Source: Paenibacillus sp. Soil750 (GTDB lineage Bacteria > Bacillota > Bacilli > Paenibacillales > NBRC-103111). From it: a stretch of 35,952 nt of DNA. How positions within the stretch are numbered: the first letter of the stretch is position 1; each line of letters begins with the position of its first letter. Below the pieces are notes generated by a model that was given only the letters and a program-made list of their open reading frames with translations, searched no databases and was not told the DNA's origin. Position numbers and translations under genes: made by a program. The stretch lies in NCBI RefSeq assembly GCF_001428045.1, contig NZ_LMSD01000025.1:1-35952 (forward strand), read 5' to 3'. Below, one piece after another: positions 26,477 to 35,252 of this stretch.

Positions 26477-26512
26477 AAAAAAGAGGCCGACCAGAAAAAT
26501 CTGGTGACCTCA
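26477..26512 (-). terminator. Rho-independent terminator
   Basis: GAGGTCACCAGA-TTTT-TCTGGTCGGCCTC on the minus strand is followed by TTTTTTG. It lies 28 bases after the stop of the small frame at 26541-26729, and may end the transcript of the esterase at 26837-27850. Confidence 0.8.
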
Positions 26513-26540
26513 TAATACGAACAGGCAGATTAGTTGAAGA

Positions 26541-26729
26541 TCAATCACGGTGAACCGTACCATAAGTGACGACGAAAAATTTATGTCGTTGGACAACTCG
26601 GACTCCAGTTGACGAAAACCAGGCAATATATTTCACTAGCGCTACCGGAGCGGTTCCGTCCCGGTTCAGGTTTTCAATGTCCTGAGGGGTATTGATGGTT
26701 GTATGGTTCATTCCTCCCGAAACAGTCAA
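26541..26729 (-). CDS. Small ORF of unknown function, possibly a gene remnant
   Basis: A 62-codon frame starting at TTG, with an internal ATG only one base after GGGAGG, so no start is well supported. The C-terminus ends just before a strong terminator, which suggests a real 3' end of a gene. The sequence (PQDIENLNRDGTAPVALVKY and following) has no recognised family. It may be the tail of a lost gene or a small gene cotranscribed with the upstream esterase. Confidence 0.3.
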   Translation of the reverse strand: MTVSGGMNHTTINTPQDIENLNRDGTAPVALVKYIAWFSSTGVRVVQRHKFFVVTYGTVHRD

Positions 26730-26836
26730 AGCCCCTCGAGAAAGGGAGCTTCGATTGGTTCAAGAACATTTATGGTTGGAAAGGTAAATTGTTTCAGCAG
26801 TACAAGGGCAATTTAGAGGAGTCGGGTTATTTTCTC

Positions 26837-27850
26837 TTAGCTAGAGGAAGTGTCTTCCTTAAGAAACTCCTTTGTCTGCTTCAGGCTACGTATGCTAGCC
26901 TGGGAGGCCATATCAAACTGATAGCCATGACCTGCTTTCATCACTGCGGGGTCGAAAAACAGAGAGGTGACCGGAACGCCCTTTTCTTGAAGAGCAGTCA
27001 CGAAAACCCTAGCTTGCTTTTCAAACGAATTCGTGTTGCCGTCGGTTACAAATGCAGGGGGAAAGTCTTTTGTGATGTACTTTGACAGATTTAAGACATC
27101 AAACTTCGGGTTGTTCATCCAGTTCTTATCGCCCAAAATGCCCCAGCCCATACGCTTGAGCATGAATTGTTGCACGGGCTTTACATCGCTATGTTGAAAT
27201 GCTGTGATATCGTAGGGAGCGCTATATAACAATAAGCCCTTGATTGTATTAGTCGGCACGAGTTGTGGGACCCCCACGAGCTTTGCATATTCGGTATTGG
27301 TTTGGATCAGGGCAAACTCCCCGGCCAAGAAAGCCCCCGCTGAGGAACCGGCAAAAATCACCCGTGATGGGTCCAAGGGGTATTTCTGAGCCAACTGCTG
27401 CAAATAAGACCATACCTCGCCGACTTGTTTCGTCTGATCGAACAGAGTTGCTTTGGGTGCCAACTCGTAGTTCATTGATATTACGGCAAAGCCGTCAGAG
27501 GCCAAAGCCCTTGAATAGTTGGCGGGCATAAATTTATCTCCCGTAACGAAGCCTCCGCCGTGGATAAAGATGATGACGGGCAGCGGCTTCGAAACACCTT
27601 GAGGGAGGTAAAGGTCGATTTTATTTTCGTGGTACTTGGATGGATATGAGATGTCGGAGAACACATGTGTTTGCACCATGAGCTCGGGATGATCGGATGG
27701 CTTGGAGCCATAATTGTCCGGACCGATCTTTCTGGTTAGAAAGCGGGCCAGCCAAATGGTTGGCTGAGGTGTCCAGATGGTGAAGGCAGCCGGGATAAGA
27801 ACAATCGTCAAGACAGCAATCAATATAAGGGATACTTGTACTTGTGTCAT
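26837..27850 (-). CDS. Membrane-anchored alpha/beta hydrolase (esterase/lipase, HSL-like)
   Basis: A 337-residue protein. A single hydrophobic segment (about 5-25) serves as anchor or uncleaved signal, so the enzyme faces the outside. The oxyanion motif HGGGF (97-101), nucleophile Ser170 in GSSAGA and His308 in AGHGYQF are visible, with an acidic residue in FVTDGN. This is the hormone-sensitive-lipase/BD-FAE fold; the natural ester is unknown. The ATG follows AGGAGG at eight bases. It is preceded by a palindrome and a TetR remnant that may once have controlled it. Confidence 0.9.
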   Translation of the reverse strand: MTQVQVSLILIAVLTIVLIPAAFTIWTPQPTIWLARFLTRKIGPDNYGSKPSDHPELMVQTHVFSDISYPSKYHENKIDLYLPQGVSKPLPVIIFIHGGGFVTGDKFMPANYSRALASDGFAVISMNYELAPKATLFDQTKQVGEVWSYLQQLAQKYPLDPSRVIFAGSSAGAFLAGEFALIQTNTEYAKLVGVPQLVPTNTIKGLLLYSAPYDITAFQHSDVKPVQQFMLKRMGWGILGDKNWMNNPKFDVLNLSKYITKDFPPAFVTDGNTNSFEKQARVFVTALQEKGVPVTSLFFDPAVMKAGHGYQFDMASQASIRSLKQTKEFLKEDTSSS

Positions 27851-27910
27851 CGGTTAGCCTCCTGCAGTCATTTTATGGTGTCGGATACGAAGTTGAGTTT
27901 CAGTGCCAAA

Positions 27911-27925
27911 TATATGGACCCTATA
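27911..27925. promoter_or_regulatory. Palindrome upstream of the esterase gene
   Basis: TATATGG-A-CCCTATA, one mismatch in the arms, lies 61-75 bases before the esterase ATG. Its position between the esterase and the TetR remnant makes a TetR-type operator plausible. The remaining bases from 27851 to 28060 hold no gene. Confidence 0.25.
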
Positions 27926-28060
27926 TACTGTTTTAAGTCGCATGCGCATGAATGATGAGCATCGAAAAGCGTATGTGGGAAAACCTCATGTATGATTTGG
28001 TAAGGAGAGGCTGAATTTTACTCAGCCCTTCACTCTAGTTCGAAGATGGAGGGATCAGGT

Positions 28061-28252
28061 TTAGCGCGAACGAATTGGGATAAGAATTTCAATCAAGTAG
28101 GCTAGGATTTGCTCCGGATCGAGTCCAAATTGCTTTTGAATAACATGACCTCGAGTTGCCATTCGAAACACCATGCTTGTGAGGGTATGCGAGATCATGC
28201 TCCCAAGCAGGACGGGATCAAAGTAAGAAGAATCGATCCGTCTTTCATGCCC
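28061..28252 (-). pseudogene. C-terminal remnant of a TetR-family regulator
   Basis: Sixty-three codons with a natural stop read GHERRIDSSYFDPVLLGSMI, SHTLTSMVFRMATRGHVIQK and a QFGLDPEQILAYLIEIL end. This looks like the ligand domain end of a TetR-type repressor. Just upstream the frame stops at TGA, and the expected preceding helix (VEALKR) is readable in another frame, so there is a frameshift. The DNA-binding part is gone; the M20 gene ends at 28280. Confidence 0.62.
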
Positions 28253-28279
28253 TTTTCAAAGCTTCAACCAGGCAGGAAG

Positions 28280-29722
28280 TCAACGACTCCCTACATGTTT
28301 AATTTCAGACGGGATCGGGCTTATATAGCTGGCACCACCCAATCTTTCTCTCAGCTCTGCTTTTGCCTGGTCAATGACCTCCTGACGGAGAAGCACTTCA
28401 ATTGCGGTGGAGGCCATTACCTTGCTTGCTTGAAGCATCCCTTTGTGGCCGATAGATGTTCCTACCTGGGACACAGCCTGCCAGGAATGTAGTTGTGTCC
28501 CCATTGCAAAGCAAGTGGTCACGCATTGCACAGTGGGCACGACCCAACTGACGTCACCCACATCGGTTGAAGTGGACAAGTTAAGCGTTTTGTTTAGATA
28601 AGGAAGAAGATCGGTGGAAAGCTCTAGTTCTTTCAACTGCTGCACGAATTCCTTGCTTGCCTGGACCGGTAGGAGCGCCAGGAGATCCAAGACGCTTTGC
28701 TTTTCCGCTTCAGTTAGGGATTTACGGATTTGACGAGCAAATTCCTTTTCCGCTTCGTCAAAAGTATGTACACCCAACTCATAGAAGTTGTTGTACATGA
28801 TGGTTTCCAGTGTTTGGTTGGGAATCAGGCTGGAGCATGCCTTGTCAAAAATAATTTCTACTTCCGTCTCCGTCATCATGGCGGCACCACGGGCAACCTT
28901 GCATACGCGCTGATAGAGATCTTCCACCTGCGGCGTTTTCGGAGCGCGAATCAGGTAGAGCACTTCCGCTTCCGCCTGCACAACATTGGGGGAGAATCCA
29001 CCTGAATTCGTTATGGCATAATGAATACGGGCTTCCGGCATGATGTGTTCACGCAGATAGTTACACCCGATGTTCATCAACTCGACGGCATCCAGCGCAC
29101 TACGTCCGAGATGAGGAGCGGCTGAGGCGTGGGACGCCTTTCCCTTAAACTTGAAGAAAACCTGATAATTGGCCAGATTGGTTACAGACATTACCGCGTT
29201 CACGATTTCAGGATGCCAGCAGATGGCGATGTCCGCATCGTCAAACAAGCCTTCGCGAACCATGATAGTTTTTCCGGAGCCGCCTTCTTCGGCCGGGCAG
29301 CCGTAGTAACGGATCGTTCCTTTAATCTGGTTTTCCTCCATATAATGGCGAACTGCGATCGCTGCAGCAAGCGAGCCCGTCCCCAGTAAGTTATGTCCGC
29401 AGCCATGCCCATTGCCGTCTTGCTGAATAGGCTGATGGGATACTTGCCCCCTTTCCTGGCTCAGTCCGGAAAGCGCGTCATATTCCCCAAGGATAGCCAC
29501 AATGGGTTTGCCGCTTCCATAGCTGCCGATAAAGGCGGTTTCCAAGCCGCCGACTCCTCGTTTTACCGTAAAATCTTCTTCTTCGAGTGTCTTGCAAAGC
29601 AGGTCGGCAGAGCGGAACTCTTTGAATTGGGTTTCGGCATAGTCCCAGATGTTATCGCTCACATTGATGAATTTTTCCCTTTTTTGTTCAATGATTTCCG
29701 TAATTCTGACACGATTAAACAT
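28280..29722 (-). CDS. M20-family amidohydrolase, AbgB-like
   Basis: A 480-residue cytoplasmic metal-dependent amidohydrolase of the M20D group. The metal motif is GHGCGHN (105-111), followed by PAEEGG (143-148) and a CWHPE segment; the dimerisation domain and a DVGDVSWVVP segment follow. AbgB with AbgA hydrolyses p-aminobenzoyl-glutamate; other members cut acylated amino acids or dipeptides. No AbgA partner is present. The frame is open to 29758, but ATG 29722, six bases after GAGAGGTG, is preferred. Upstream lie a (TCTA) repeat and a cre-like palindrome. Confidence 0.9.
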   Translation of the reverse strand: MFNRVRITEIIEQKREKFINVSDNIWDYAETQFKEFRSADLLCKTLEEEDFTVKRGVGGLETAFIGSYGSGKPIVAILGEYDALSGLSQERGQVSHQPIQQDGNGHGCGHNLLGTGSLAAAIAVRHYMEENQIKGTIRYYGCPAEEGGSGKTIMVREGLFDDADIAICWHPEIVNAVMSVTNLANYQVFFKFKGKASHASAAPHLGRSALDAVELMNIGCNYLREHIMPEARIHYAITNSGGFSPNVVQAEAEVLYLIRAPKTPQVEDLYQRVCKVARGAAMMTETEVEIIFDKACSSLIPNQTLETIMYNNFYELGVHTFDEAEKEFARQIRKSLTEAEKQSVLDLLALLPVQASKEFVQQLKELELSTDLLPYLNKTLNLSTSTDVGDVSWVVPTVQCVTTCFAMGTQLHSWQAVSQVGTSIGHKGMLQASKVMASTAIEVLLRQEVIDQAKAELRERLGGASYISPIPSEIKHVGSR

Positions 29723-29785
29723 GAAGAACACCTCTCTTTTTTCATCTTGTCTTGCCACGGTAAACCGTTAACTGTTTGCAGCAGT

Positions 29786-29808
29786 TCTATCTATCTATCT
29801 ATCTATCT
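29786..29808. repeat. Tetranucleotide repeat (TCTA)5
   Basis: Five full TCTA units plus TCT, 64-86 bases upstream of the M20 start codon. A change in copy number would move upstream elements relative to the promoter. Confidence 0.85.
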
Positions 29809-29814
29809 GTGAAT

Positions 29815-29830
29815 TTGAAAACGTTTTCTA
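29815..29830. promoter_or_regulatory. cre-like palindrome
   Basis: The perfect 12-bp palindrome GAAAACGTTTTC (29817-29828), preceded by T, closely fits the CcpA cre consensus (TG-A-A/-A-CG-T-T-TC). It lies about 95 bases upstream of the M20 gene. LacI-family operators of this shape are common, so CcpA is only the leading guess. Confidence 0.45.
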
Positions 29831-29873
29831 AAGCAATTCACCTGCTCCCTTTGATACCTCAATGATTAAGGAT

Positions 29874-29915
29874 AAAGGTACAGCTCCTCATTTTTTTGAG
29901 GAGCTGTACCTTTTT
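29874..29915 (-). terminator. Terminator of the binding-protein gene
   Basis: A perfect 16-bp stem (AAGGTACAGCTCCTCA and its complement) with a loop of six bases, followed on the minus strand by TTTATCC and on the plus strand by TTTTT. It lies 68 bases after the lipoprotein stop and can work in both directions. Confidence 0.85.
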
Positions 29916-29982
29916 AGTTCAAAGAAGCTTTTTCAGTCGCCTCGTTCGAGACATTACGTCTTTTACAGGAGGATCCGTCGGA

Positions 29983-31521
29983 TTATTTATTGGCCGCTGC
30001 CCAAGCGTCAAGCTGCTTTTGCTTCTCGGCAATGACCTTGTCGACGCCCGCCGCTTTCATTTGCTTGATATACTCGGGCAATACCTTAGCGGGATCCACC
30101 GTGCCGGTCTCCAAAGCGAGAGCGTACTGGTTCGTCACATTCTTAAGAGCCGCGATTTCTGTCTTAACAGGCTCCGGATTGTAAATGAAGCCGAGCGCTT
30201 TCGATTTTTTCGAGTTCTTAATGAATTCCGTCAGCTTCTTGTTACGGTCCGGATTTTCCCCGTTGAACAAATAGGAGAGGAACATATTTCCGAATAGCCA
30301 GTTTTCGGAAGGGTAGTAGCCGCTATTCGAAGCATTGACGCCCTGTGGGAAATCGATGACATTATCCGATTTTTTTACGTAATGCTGCCCTTCGATCCCC
30401 CAGTCGAGCAAATTGATAAAATCTTTGTCTGTATACATCAAATTAAGCAGCATCATAGACCTTTCCGGGTTCTGCGCGTTTCTAGGAATGCTCCACATAT
30501 ACGAGGTGATGTTGGTAGTGGTCGCGACGGCCGGCAACAGGCGCACCTCGACCAAATCTTTTCCTACAGTTAAGGAATTTGCCGCTTCGCTAAATGGACT
30601 CATATGATGTAACGTCGAGAAGACCTTTCCTGCCTTCATCAAATTTTGCCAAATTTCATTACTGGTTGCCGCATCTTTAGCAACATATCCGGCCAAATAC
30701 CATCCTCTTGTTGTATCCAGCAGCTTGGCATATTCCGGAGTTTCAACCCAATTGACTACCTTCATCCCGTTATCGTGCGCCGGCAGCACACCGAGTCCGT
30801 CTCCCAAAGGATCCAGCATGCCACCGACGAAAGGGCTGCCCAGAATCGAGTTGGCAAACTTGGTCACCGGAATCACATCAGGCTCATTCTCCTTGATCAC
30901 CTTGAATACGGCGTCAAGGTCGTCCAGCGATCTGATCGCTTTCGTATCGATTTTGTACTTGTCCACAAGATCCTTGCGCATTGAGATGCCGAAGTCGTTC
31001 GCAAAGTCCCGGATACTCGTTATCCCGTAAGTTTTCCCGTTGATCCTGGGCGCTTTTAGGTAAGCCGGATCCAAATCGTCCAGCACTTTTTGAACGCCTT
31101 GACCGTATTTGGCAATGTAGTCGTCAAGCTCAAGATAGTTGCCCTTGGCTACTTGCTGCTCGTATGTGCCTCGGCCGCTTACGATGAGGTCCATTTTCTC
31201 GTTGCCGGACAGCATCAGTGTGGTTTGCTGCGCCCAGGCGCCTTTCGTGATCTGAACGAGCTTCACGGTCGCATTGATTTTTTCCTGCGTAATCTTGTTG
31301 ATTTTTTCTTGTACCGCTTTCAAGTCTTTCTGCTCGCTGTCAACCGGAAACACCATCGTCAGTTCAACGGGCTTCAGGTCCGGCTTCGCGCTGCCCGACA
31401 GTCCAGGAGCTCCGCTCGCATTCGGTTGGTTGCTCGAGCCCGAGCTGCAGGCCGTGACCAGAGTAGACGTTGCCATTACGGAAATCAGAAGTATTGCAGC
31501 GCTCTTCATTTTTTTCTTCAT
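29983..31521 (-). CDS. LplA-type oligosaccharide-binding lipoprotein
   Basis: A 512-residue extracellular binding protein of the large Paenibacillus LplA/YtcQ group. The lipobox is LVTAC with lipidated Cys25, followed by a Ser/Gly/Ala/Pro-rich linker and then the two-lobed binding domain, with a DUF3502-like C-terminal part. The ATG follows AGGGGG at seven bases. It is separated from the YesN gene by a terminator and an operator-like repeat, so it has its own promoter. It would deliver sugars to the permeases at 24.1-26 kb, which have no binding protein next to them. Confidence 0.94.
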   Translation of the reverse strand: MKKKMKSAAILLISVMATSTLVTACSSGSSNQPNASGAPGLSGSAKPDLKPVELTMVFPVDSEQKDLKAVQEKINKITQEKINATVKLVQITKGAWAQQTTLMLSGNEKMDLIVSGRGTYEQQVAKGNYLELDDYIAKYGQGVQKVLDDLDPAYLKAPRINGKTYGITSIRDFANDFGISMRKDLVDKYKIDTKAIRSLDDLDAVFKVIKENEPDVIPVTKFANSILGSPFVGGMLDPLGDGLGVLPAHDNGMKVVNWVETPEYAKLLDTTRGWYLAGYVAKDAATSNEIWQNLMKAGKVFSTLHHMSPFSEAANSLTVGKDLVEVRLLPAVATTTNITSYMWSIPRNAQNPERSMMLLNLMYTDKDFINLLDWGIEGQHYVKKSDNVIDFPQGVNASNSGYYPSENWLFGNMFLSYLFNGENPDRNKKLTEFIKNSKKSKALGFIYNPEPVKTEIAALKNVTNQYALALETGTVDPAKVLPEYIKQMKAAGVDKVIAEKQKQLDAWAAANK

Positions 31522-31592
31522 GTAAGAACCCCCTATTTTGATTGGTCTTGCCGCTTGCTATTATTATTTTATTGAAGTTCCCGTTTACCCGC

Positions 31593-31628
31593 TTTCAAGA
31601 ATCCGTTCTCTCGGTTTCGAGATTCCGT
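31593..31628 (-). promoter_or_regulatory. Candidate YesN operator, site 3 (binding-protein gene)
   Basis: On the minus strand CGGAATCTCGAAAC (31628-31615) is followed, 22 bases from start to start, by CGGATTCTTGAAAG (31606-31593). The last base is 72 bases before the lipoprotein ATG, practically the same distance as at the permease operon (71). A TAATAAT-like box lies between. Confidence 0.65.
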
Positions 31629-31635
31629 CCACATA

Positions 31636-31659
31636 AAGAGAAAACGCCAGTCGGCGTCC
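31636..31659 (-). terminator. Short terminator after the YesN gene
   Basis: ACGCC-GACT-GGCGT followed by TTTCTCTTT on the minus strand, 20 bases after the YesN stop. The stem is only five pairs, so some read-through into the lipoprotein gene is likely. Confidence 0.55.
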
Positions 31660-31677
31660 TTGATGTACATATTTCGT

Positions 31678-33252
31678 TTACATGCTGGAAGAGAATCTTT
31701 TCCGATATTCTTGAGGCGTCATCAAGACTTCCTTCTTGAAGAGGGTGGAGAAATAAGAGAAATTAGCGAAGCCTACCGCCAAAGCGACGTTGCTTATCGA
31801 AGTTTCCGATTTGGCCAGTAGTTCTTTCGCAAGATCGATCCTTTCTTTCAGAATATACTCCGATATCGAGAGACCTGTTTCCTTTTTGAAAAGCTTGACA
31901 ATGTGGTCGGGACTGAGCCCAATGTAGTCGGCAATGTACTGTCTGGACATCTCCTGATCGATATTCGTCGATATATACCGCTTGATCTTGTTCACCACTG
32001 TCTCGTTCGAACCAAGCGCTTCGATGGAAGTCATTGCAAATTCAAGGACATCCGTTACCCAGTCTTGCAGATTCCTGACGCTCTCAGCGGCAGACGAAAT
32101 ACGTTCCGGCGCGAAATGATCCGCTAAAATATCGTCCAAATACAACCCTTTCTGCTGAAGCGTATGCAGAACCATCTGCAGGAAGCTTAAATAAAACTGC
32201 TGCAGACTTTTCGAGTTCAGCCCTTCGATCCACTTAAGCGACTCCAGAAAATCTTGCGACTCAGCCATCAGCTTCTTCTTGTCCCCCTGCTTGATCAGCT
32301 CGGACCATATTCTCATCGGAGGCATGGGAAAAGGCGTTTCATTTGGCATTTTCTCGTCGATAAGCACGACGCGGTCGACGGCGTTCACTTGATTCTTTCT
32401 AAGCGCTGCCAAATTTTCAACCATATCGCGAACGCCGTGTATCTCTGACGGTTGACCGATATAACAGGATAAATGGCAATAAAAATATCGGTTACACGTC
32501 TCGATGAACAAACCGCAGCGTTGTATGAGCTCTTTGCGGAACTTCTCTCCGCTCACCTCTAACTCATGTTCCGTAAAAAACACCGCCAATAACTGATTGG
32601 CCTTGACGCGAACGATGTGAGCCGCTGCAGCTTGATGGATGACCAATTCCTCCAAGGCGTTCGTTAGCGCGTACTCCATAATTTGGGCATCGCGAGCGCT
32701 CAGTTCTTTTTTCCAATGTTGAATGCCGATCAAAATGGGTAAAAACTTCATCCTGCTCGTATACGGTATATTATGCTTCCCGATAGCCTCCATGATTTTG
32801 TCCGGCTGGGATGGAATGACCTGCTGCAGTACATCCTGCCAGAACCGCTCGATGACGATCGATGACGATTTCCGGTCTTTGCTTATTTTCTTAATCAGCT
32901 CTGTCATGACTTGCTCCAGCTCTTCGGGTGGCGCAGGCTTGAGCAAATACTCGAAGCTCCCTAGCTGGATCGCTTTTTTCGCGTATTGAAAGTCGGCATG
33001 ACAAGTCAGAAAGACACACTCCGTCCAAGGATGCTCTTCCCGTACCCACTTATAAAGTTCGAGTCCGCTTCCTTGCGGCATCTCAATATCGCATATCATC
33101 ATATCGAATGAATGTTCGCCAAATTTCTCCTTCGCTTGACGTGCATTGTTCGCTACAGATACGTGAATGATGCCGAATTTTGACCAGTTCACACTTGCCC
33201 TAATGCCGTTCGCGGTAAATTCTTCGTCGTCCACGATCAATAACCGGTACAT
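31678..33252 (-). CDS. YesN-type response regulator (REC + AraC HTH)
   Basis: A 524-residue regulator. The receiver domain (1 to about 125) has DDE (8-10), the phospho-acceptor Asp55 in MMICDIEMPQGSG and Lys in YLLKPAPPEEL. A long variable middle region of about 290 residues follows, then an AraC-type DNA-binding domain with the NFSYFSTLFKKEVLMTPQEY signature. The gene starts ten bases after the kinase stop. The most likely targets are the three repeats at 26.05, 31.6 and 35.2 kb, including its own operon. Confidence 0.95.
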   Translation of the reverse strand: MYRLLIVDDEEFTANGIRASVNWSKFGIIHVSVANNARQAKEKFGEHSFDMMICDIEMPQGSGLELYKWVREEHPWTECVFLTCHADFQYAKKAIQLGSFEYLLKPAPPEELEQVMTELIKKISKDRKSSSIVIERFWQDVLQQVIPSQPDKIMEAIGKHNIPYTSRMKFLPILIGIQHWKKELSARDAQIMEYALTNALEELVIHQAAAAHIVRVKANQLLAVFFTEHELEVSGEKFRKELIQRCGLFIETCNRYFYCHLSCYIGQPSEIHGVRDMVENLAALRKNQVNAVDRVVLIDEKMPNETPFPMPPMRIWSELIKQGDKKKLMAESQDFLESLKWIEGLNSKSLQQFYLSFLQMVLHTLQQKGLYLDDILADHFAPERISSAAESVRNLQDWVTDVLEFAMTSIEALGSNETVVNKIKRYISTNIDQEMSRQYIADYIGLSPDHIVKLFKKETGLSISEYILKERIDLAKELLAKSETSISNVALAVGFANFSYFSTLFKKEVLMTPQEYRKRFSSSM

Positions 33253-33262
33253 ACTCTCGCCC

Positions 33263-35008
33263 CTATCCTTTCATGATCGGCAAATAAATATCCACAATGG
33301 CGCCGTTATCGTTTGAAAACCCCATGATCGCCTGACCCCCGTACAAAAGCCGCAGTCTTTGCTGGGCATTCCAAATCCCGATATGCTCACCTTCTTCAGT
33401 CGTCAGCTTAATCTCTTGTCTCAGCTTCTCGAGCACCTCGTTCTCATAACCCATGCCCGTATCGCGAATCCGGATGTGAAGCCGTTCCTCATCATTCCGG
33501 CTATCCCGTTCGATTGAAATCTCGATATGGGTAGGCTCGTCCGTGTTGACCGTATGCTTGATCGTGTTTTCTGCAAAGCTTTGAATGATCAGCGGGGGAA
33601 TACAACAATCGAGCAGGTCATCCGGGACGGTAATGCCGTACGTCAAGCTTCCCGGAAACCGAATCTTCTGGATGTTCAAATAATTTTTCGTATGACCCAG
33701 CTCGTCCCGAACTAGAACATGATCCGTATGGCTGCGAAACATGAAGCGGAAATATCTGATTAATGAGAGGGAAAGCTCTTGAATCAACCCGTATTTCCTC
33801 TCCTGAGCCAAATAATAAACGACATTCAGACTGTTCAAAAAGAAGTGCGGATTGATTTGCAGCTGCAAATGCTTCAGCTCCGCTTTCTGACTGATCAATT
33901 GCTCCTCATAGACATCGATTTTCAGCTTCTGAATGTCGGTCACCATGCTGTTGAACATCTCGTTCATCAGTTCGAATTCGTTAGAGGTCGGTTTCTTCGC
34001 TATTCGCATCTCCAAGTGACCCTCTTTGATCCTGCGCATGGCCAGTACGATTCGGTTAATCGGACGGAGTACGACTCTCCTCATGAAATAGAAGGCTAGT
34101 AGTAAGATCAAGACGGTCCCTGCCGCAATTAGTAAAATGATCCTCTGCAAATAAGGCAGCTTCTGGAGAATGCTTTGATCGGGAACCACAGCGACCAGTC
34201 CGAAATCCCCTTTGCCGGAATGCTCTCCGATCACCAGATACCCTTCATCGAAACCGCTTAAACGGTACGACTTAGACGTATAGGAAAGATCGATTCCCTG
34301 TTCTCTAAAAAATGATTCGTCCTTTAGCGGCTTGTGGTTGCCATCGACCAGCAGCGCTCTCCCATCGGCGCCGAGATCCAAAAGATTGAGCGGCCCCGTC
34401 ACATCCTGCGTATTTACACCAGCCCCGATATATAAACCACCAACCTTTATGAAATATAACAAATAATCCTTTTCATAAACGCGAAATACGGACCATCTCC
34501 CGGTCTGAAAACTTTCTGCCGATTGCCCGTCAACGATAAGCGAGACAATGGCATCCTTTATAGGCTGATTGTCGGAACCAGCCGAGCCTGTCTGCTTGGG
34601 AGCAAACACCAAATCGTTGTTAATGGGCGAATATATGAAAAAATAGTCGAGTCCCTCGTAGTAAGTCACATTATTCTCCAGTTGTTTGAATTGCCAAATA
34701 CGTTCCATTTTATACAAATCGATATCGATCTCAGGAGACCGGTCGAGAACGTGCAGTCCTGTTTCCTCCGAGGCATACTTCAGCAAATAGCTGTCAATGT
34801 CGGCTAACGACTTGTCGATCAACCCCATATAGAGGCTGATCATGTTGCTGTTAGATTGCCCTACCTGGTTGCGAACAACCTGGATCGAATAGAAGTTTGA
34901 ATAAATCAGGAAGAGAACAATCGGCAGCATTATAAGCATGAGTCCCGTGATCAGCTTAAATCGGAGCGAATTGAATATTGTAAAAAGTGGTTTTCTCATG
35001 TTGTTCAT
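33263..35008 (-). CDS. YesM-type sensor histidine kinase
   Basis: A 581-residue membrane kinase with transmembrane segments at about 17-37 and 288-308, an extracellular Cache-like sensor of about 250 residues, and a HAMP domain (about 308-365). His388 lies in QINPHFFLNSLN of the His_kinase domain, and a HATPase_c domain follows (N-box AENTIKHT, then DTGMGYEN). It pairs with the adjacent YesN regulator. The start ATG follows GAAGGGAAA; a second in-frame ATG lies three codons on. The leader of about 200 bases contains a candidate operator for its own regulator. Confidence 0.95.
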   Translation of the reverse strand: MNNMRKPLFTIFNSLRFKLITGLMLIMLPIVLFLIYSNFYSIQVVRNQVGQSNSNMISLYMGLIDKSLADIDSYLLKYASEETGLHVLDRSPEIDIDLYKMERIWQFKQLENNVTYYEGLDYFFIYSPINNDLVFAPKQTGSAGSDNQPIKDAIVSLIVDGQSAESFQTGRWSVFRVYEKDYLLYFIKVGGLYIGAGVNTQDVTGPLNLLDLGADGRALLVDGNHKPLKDESFFREQGIDLSYTSKSYRLSGFDEGYLVIGEHSGKGDFGLVAVVPDQSILQKLPYLQRIILLIAAGTVLILLLAFYFMRRVVLRPINRIVLAMRRIKEGHLEMRIAKKPTSNEFELMNEMFNSMVTDIQKLKIDVYEEQLISQKAELKHLQLQINPHFFLNSLNVVYYLAQERKYGLIQELSLSLIRYFRFMFRSHTDHVLVRDELGHTKNYLNIQKIRFPGSLTYGITVPDDLLDCCIPPLIIQSFAENTIKHTVNTDEPTHIEISIERDSRNDEERLHIRIRDTGMGYENEVLEKLRQEIKLTTEEGEHIGIWNAQQRLRLLYGGQAIMGFSNDNGAIVDIYLPIMKG

Positions 35009-35216
35009 TTTCCCTTCGTCCCTTTAATGATAATTATTTTACCACATGGACGGTATGACTTTACGGCTCGTTTCCCCTGATCTTCTTGACAATGATACCT
35101 GATTGCCAAAAACATTCCTTATGTTTTGCCATCTATTCGTTTCTAGTCAGTTATAGCGCCTATAGTCATTTGTGGTGATCTTACCCTTTATAATAAATGT
35201 AGAGATGGGTTGTCCG

Positions 35217-35252
35217 CTTTCAAAATTCCGTCTTATATTTTTTGAGTTTCCG
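35217..35252 (-). promoter_or_regulatory. Candidate YesN operator, site 1 (yesM gene)
   Basis: On the minus strand CGGAAACTCAAAAA (35252-35239) is followed, 22 bases from start to start, by CGGAATTTTGAAAG (35230-35217). It lies 209 bases upstream of the kinase start, farther than at the other two sites; a TATAAA box near 35190 suggests a leader of about 175 bases. Between 35009 and 35216 nothing else is seen. Confidence 0.65.

Noticed and set aside
26699..27085. Plus-strand frame of 128 codons
   Set aside because: It runs antisense to the well-supported esterase gene, and has no RBS and no recognisable motif.
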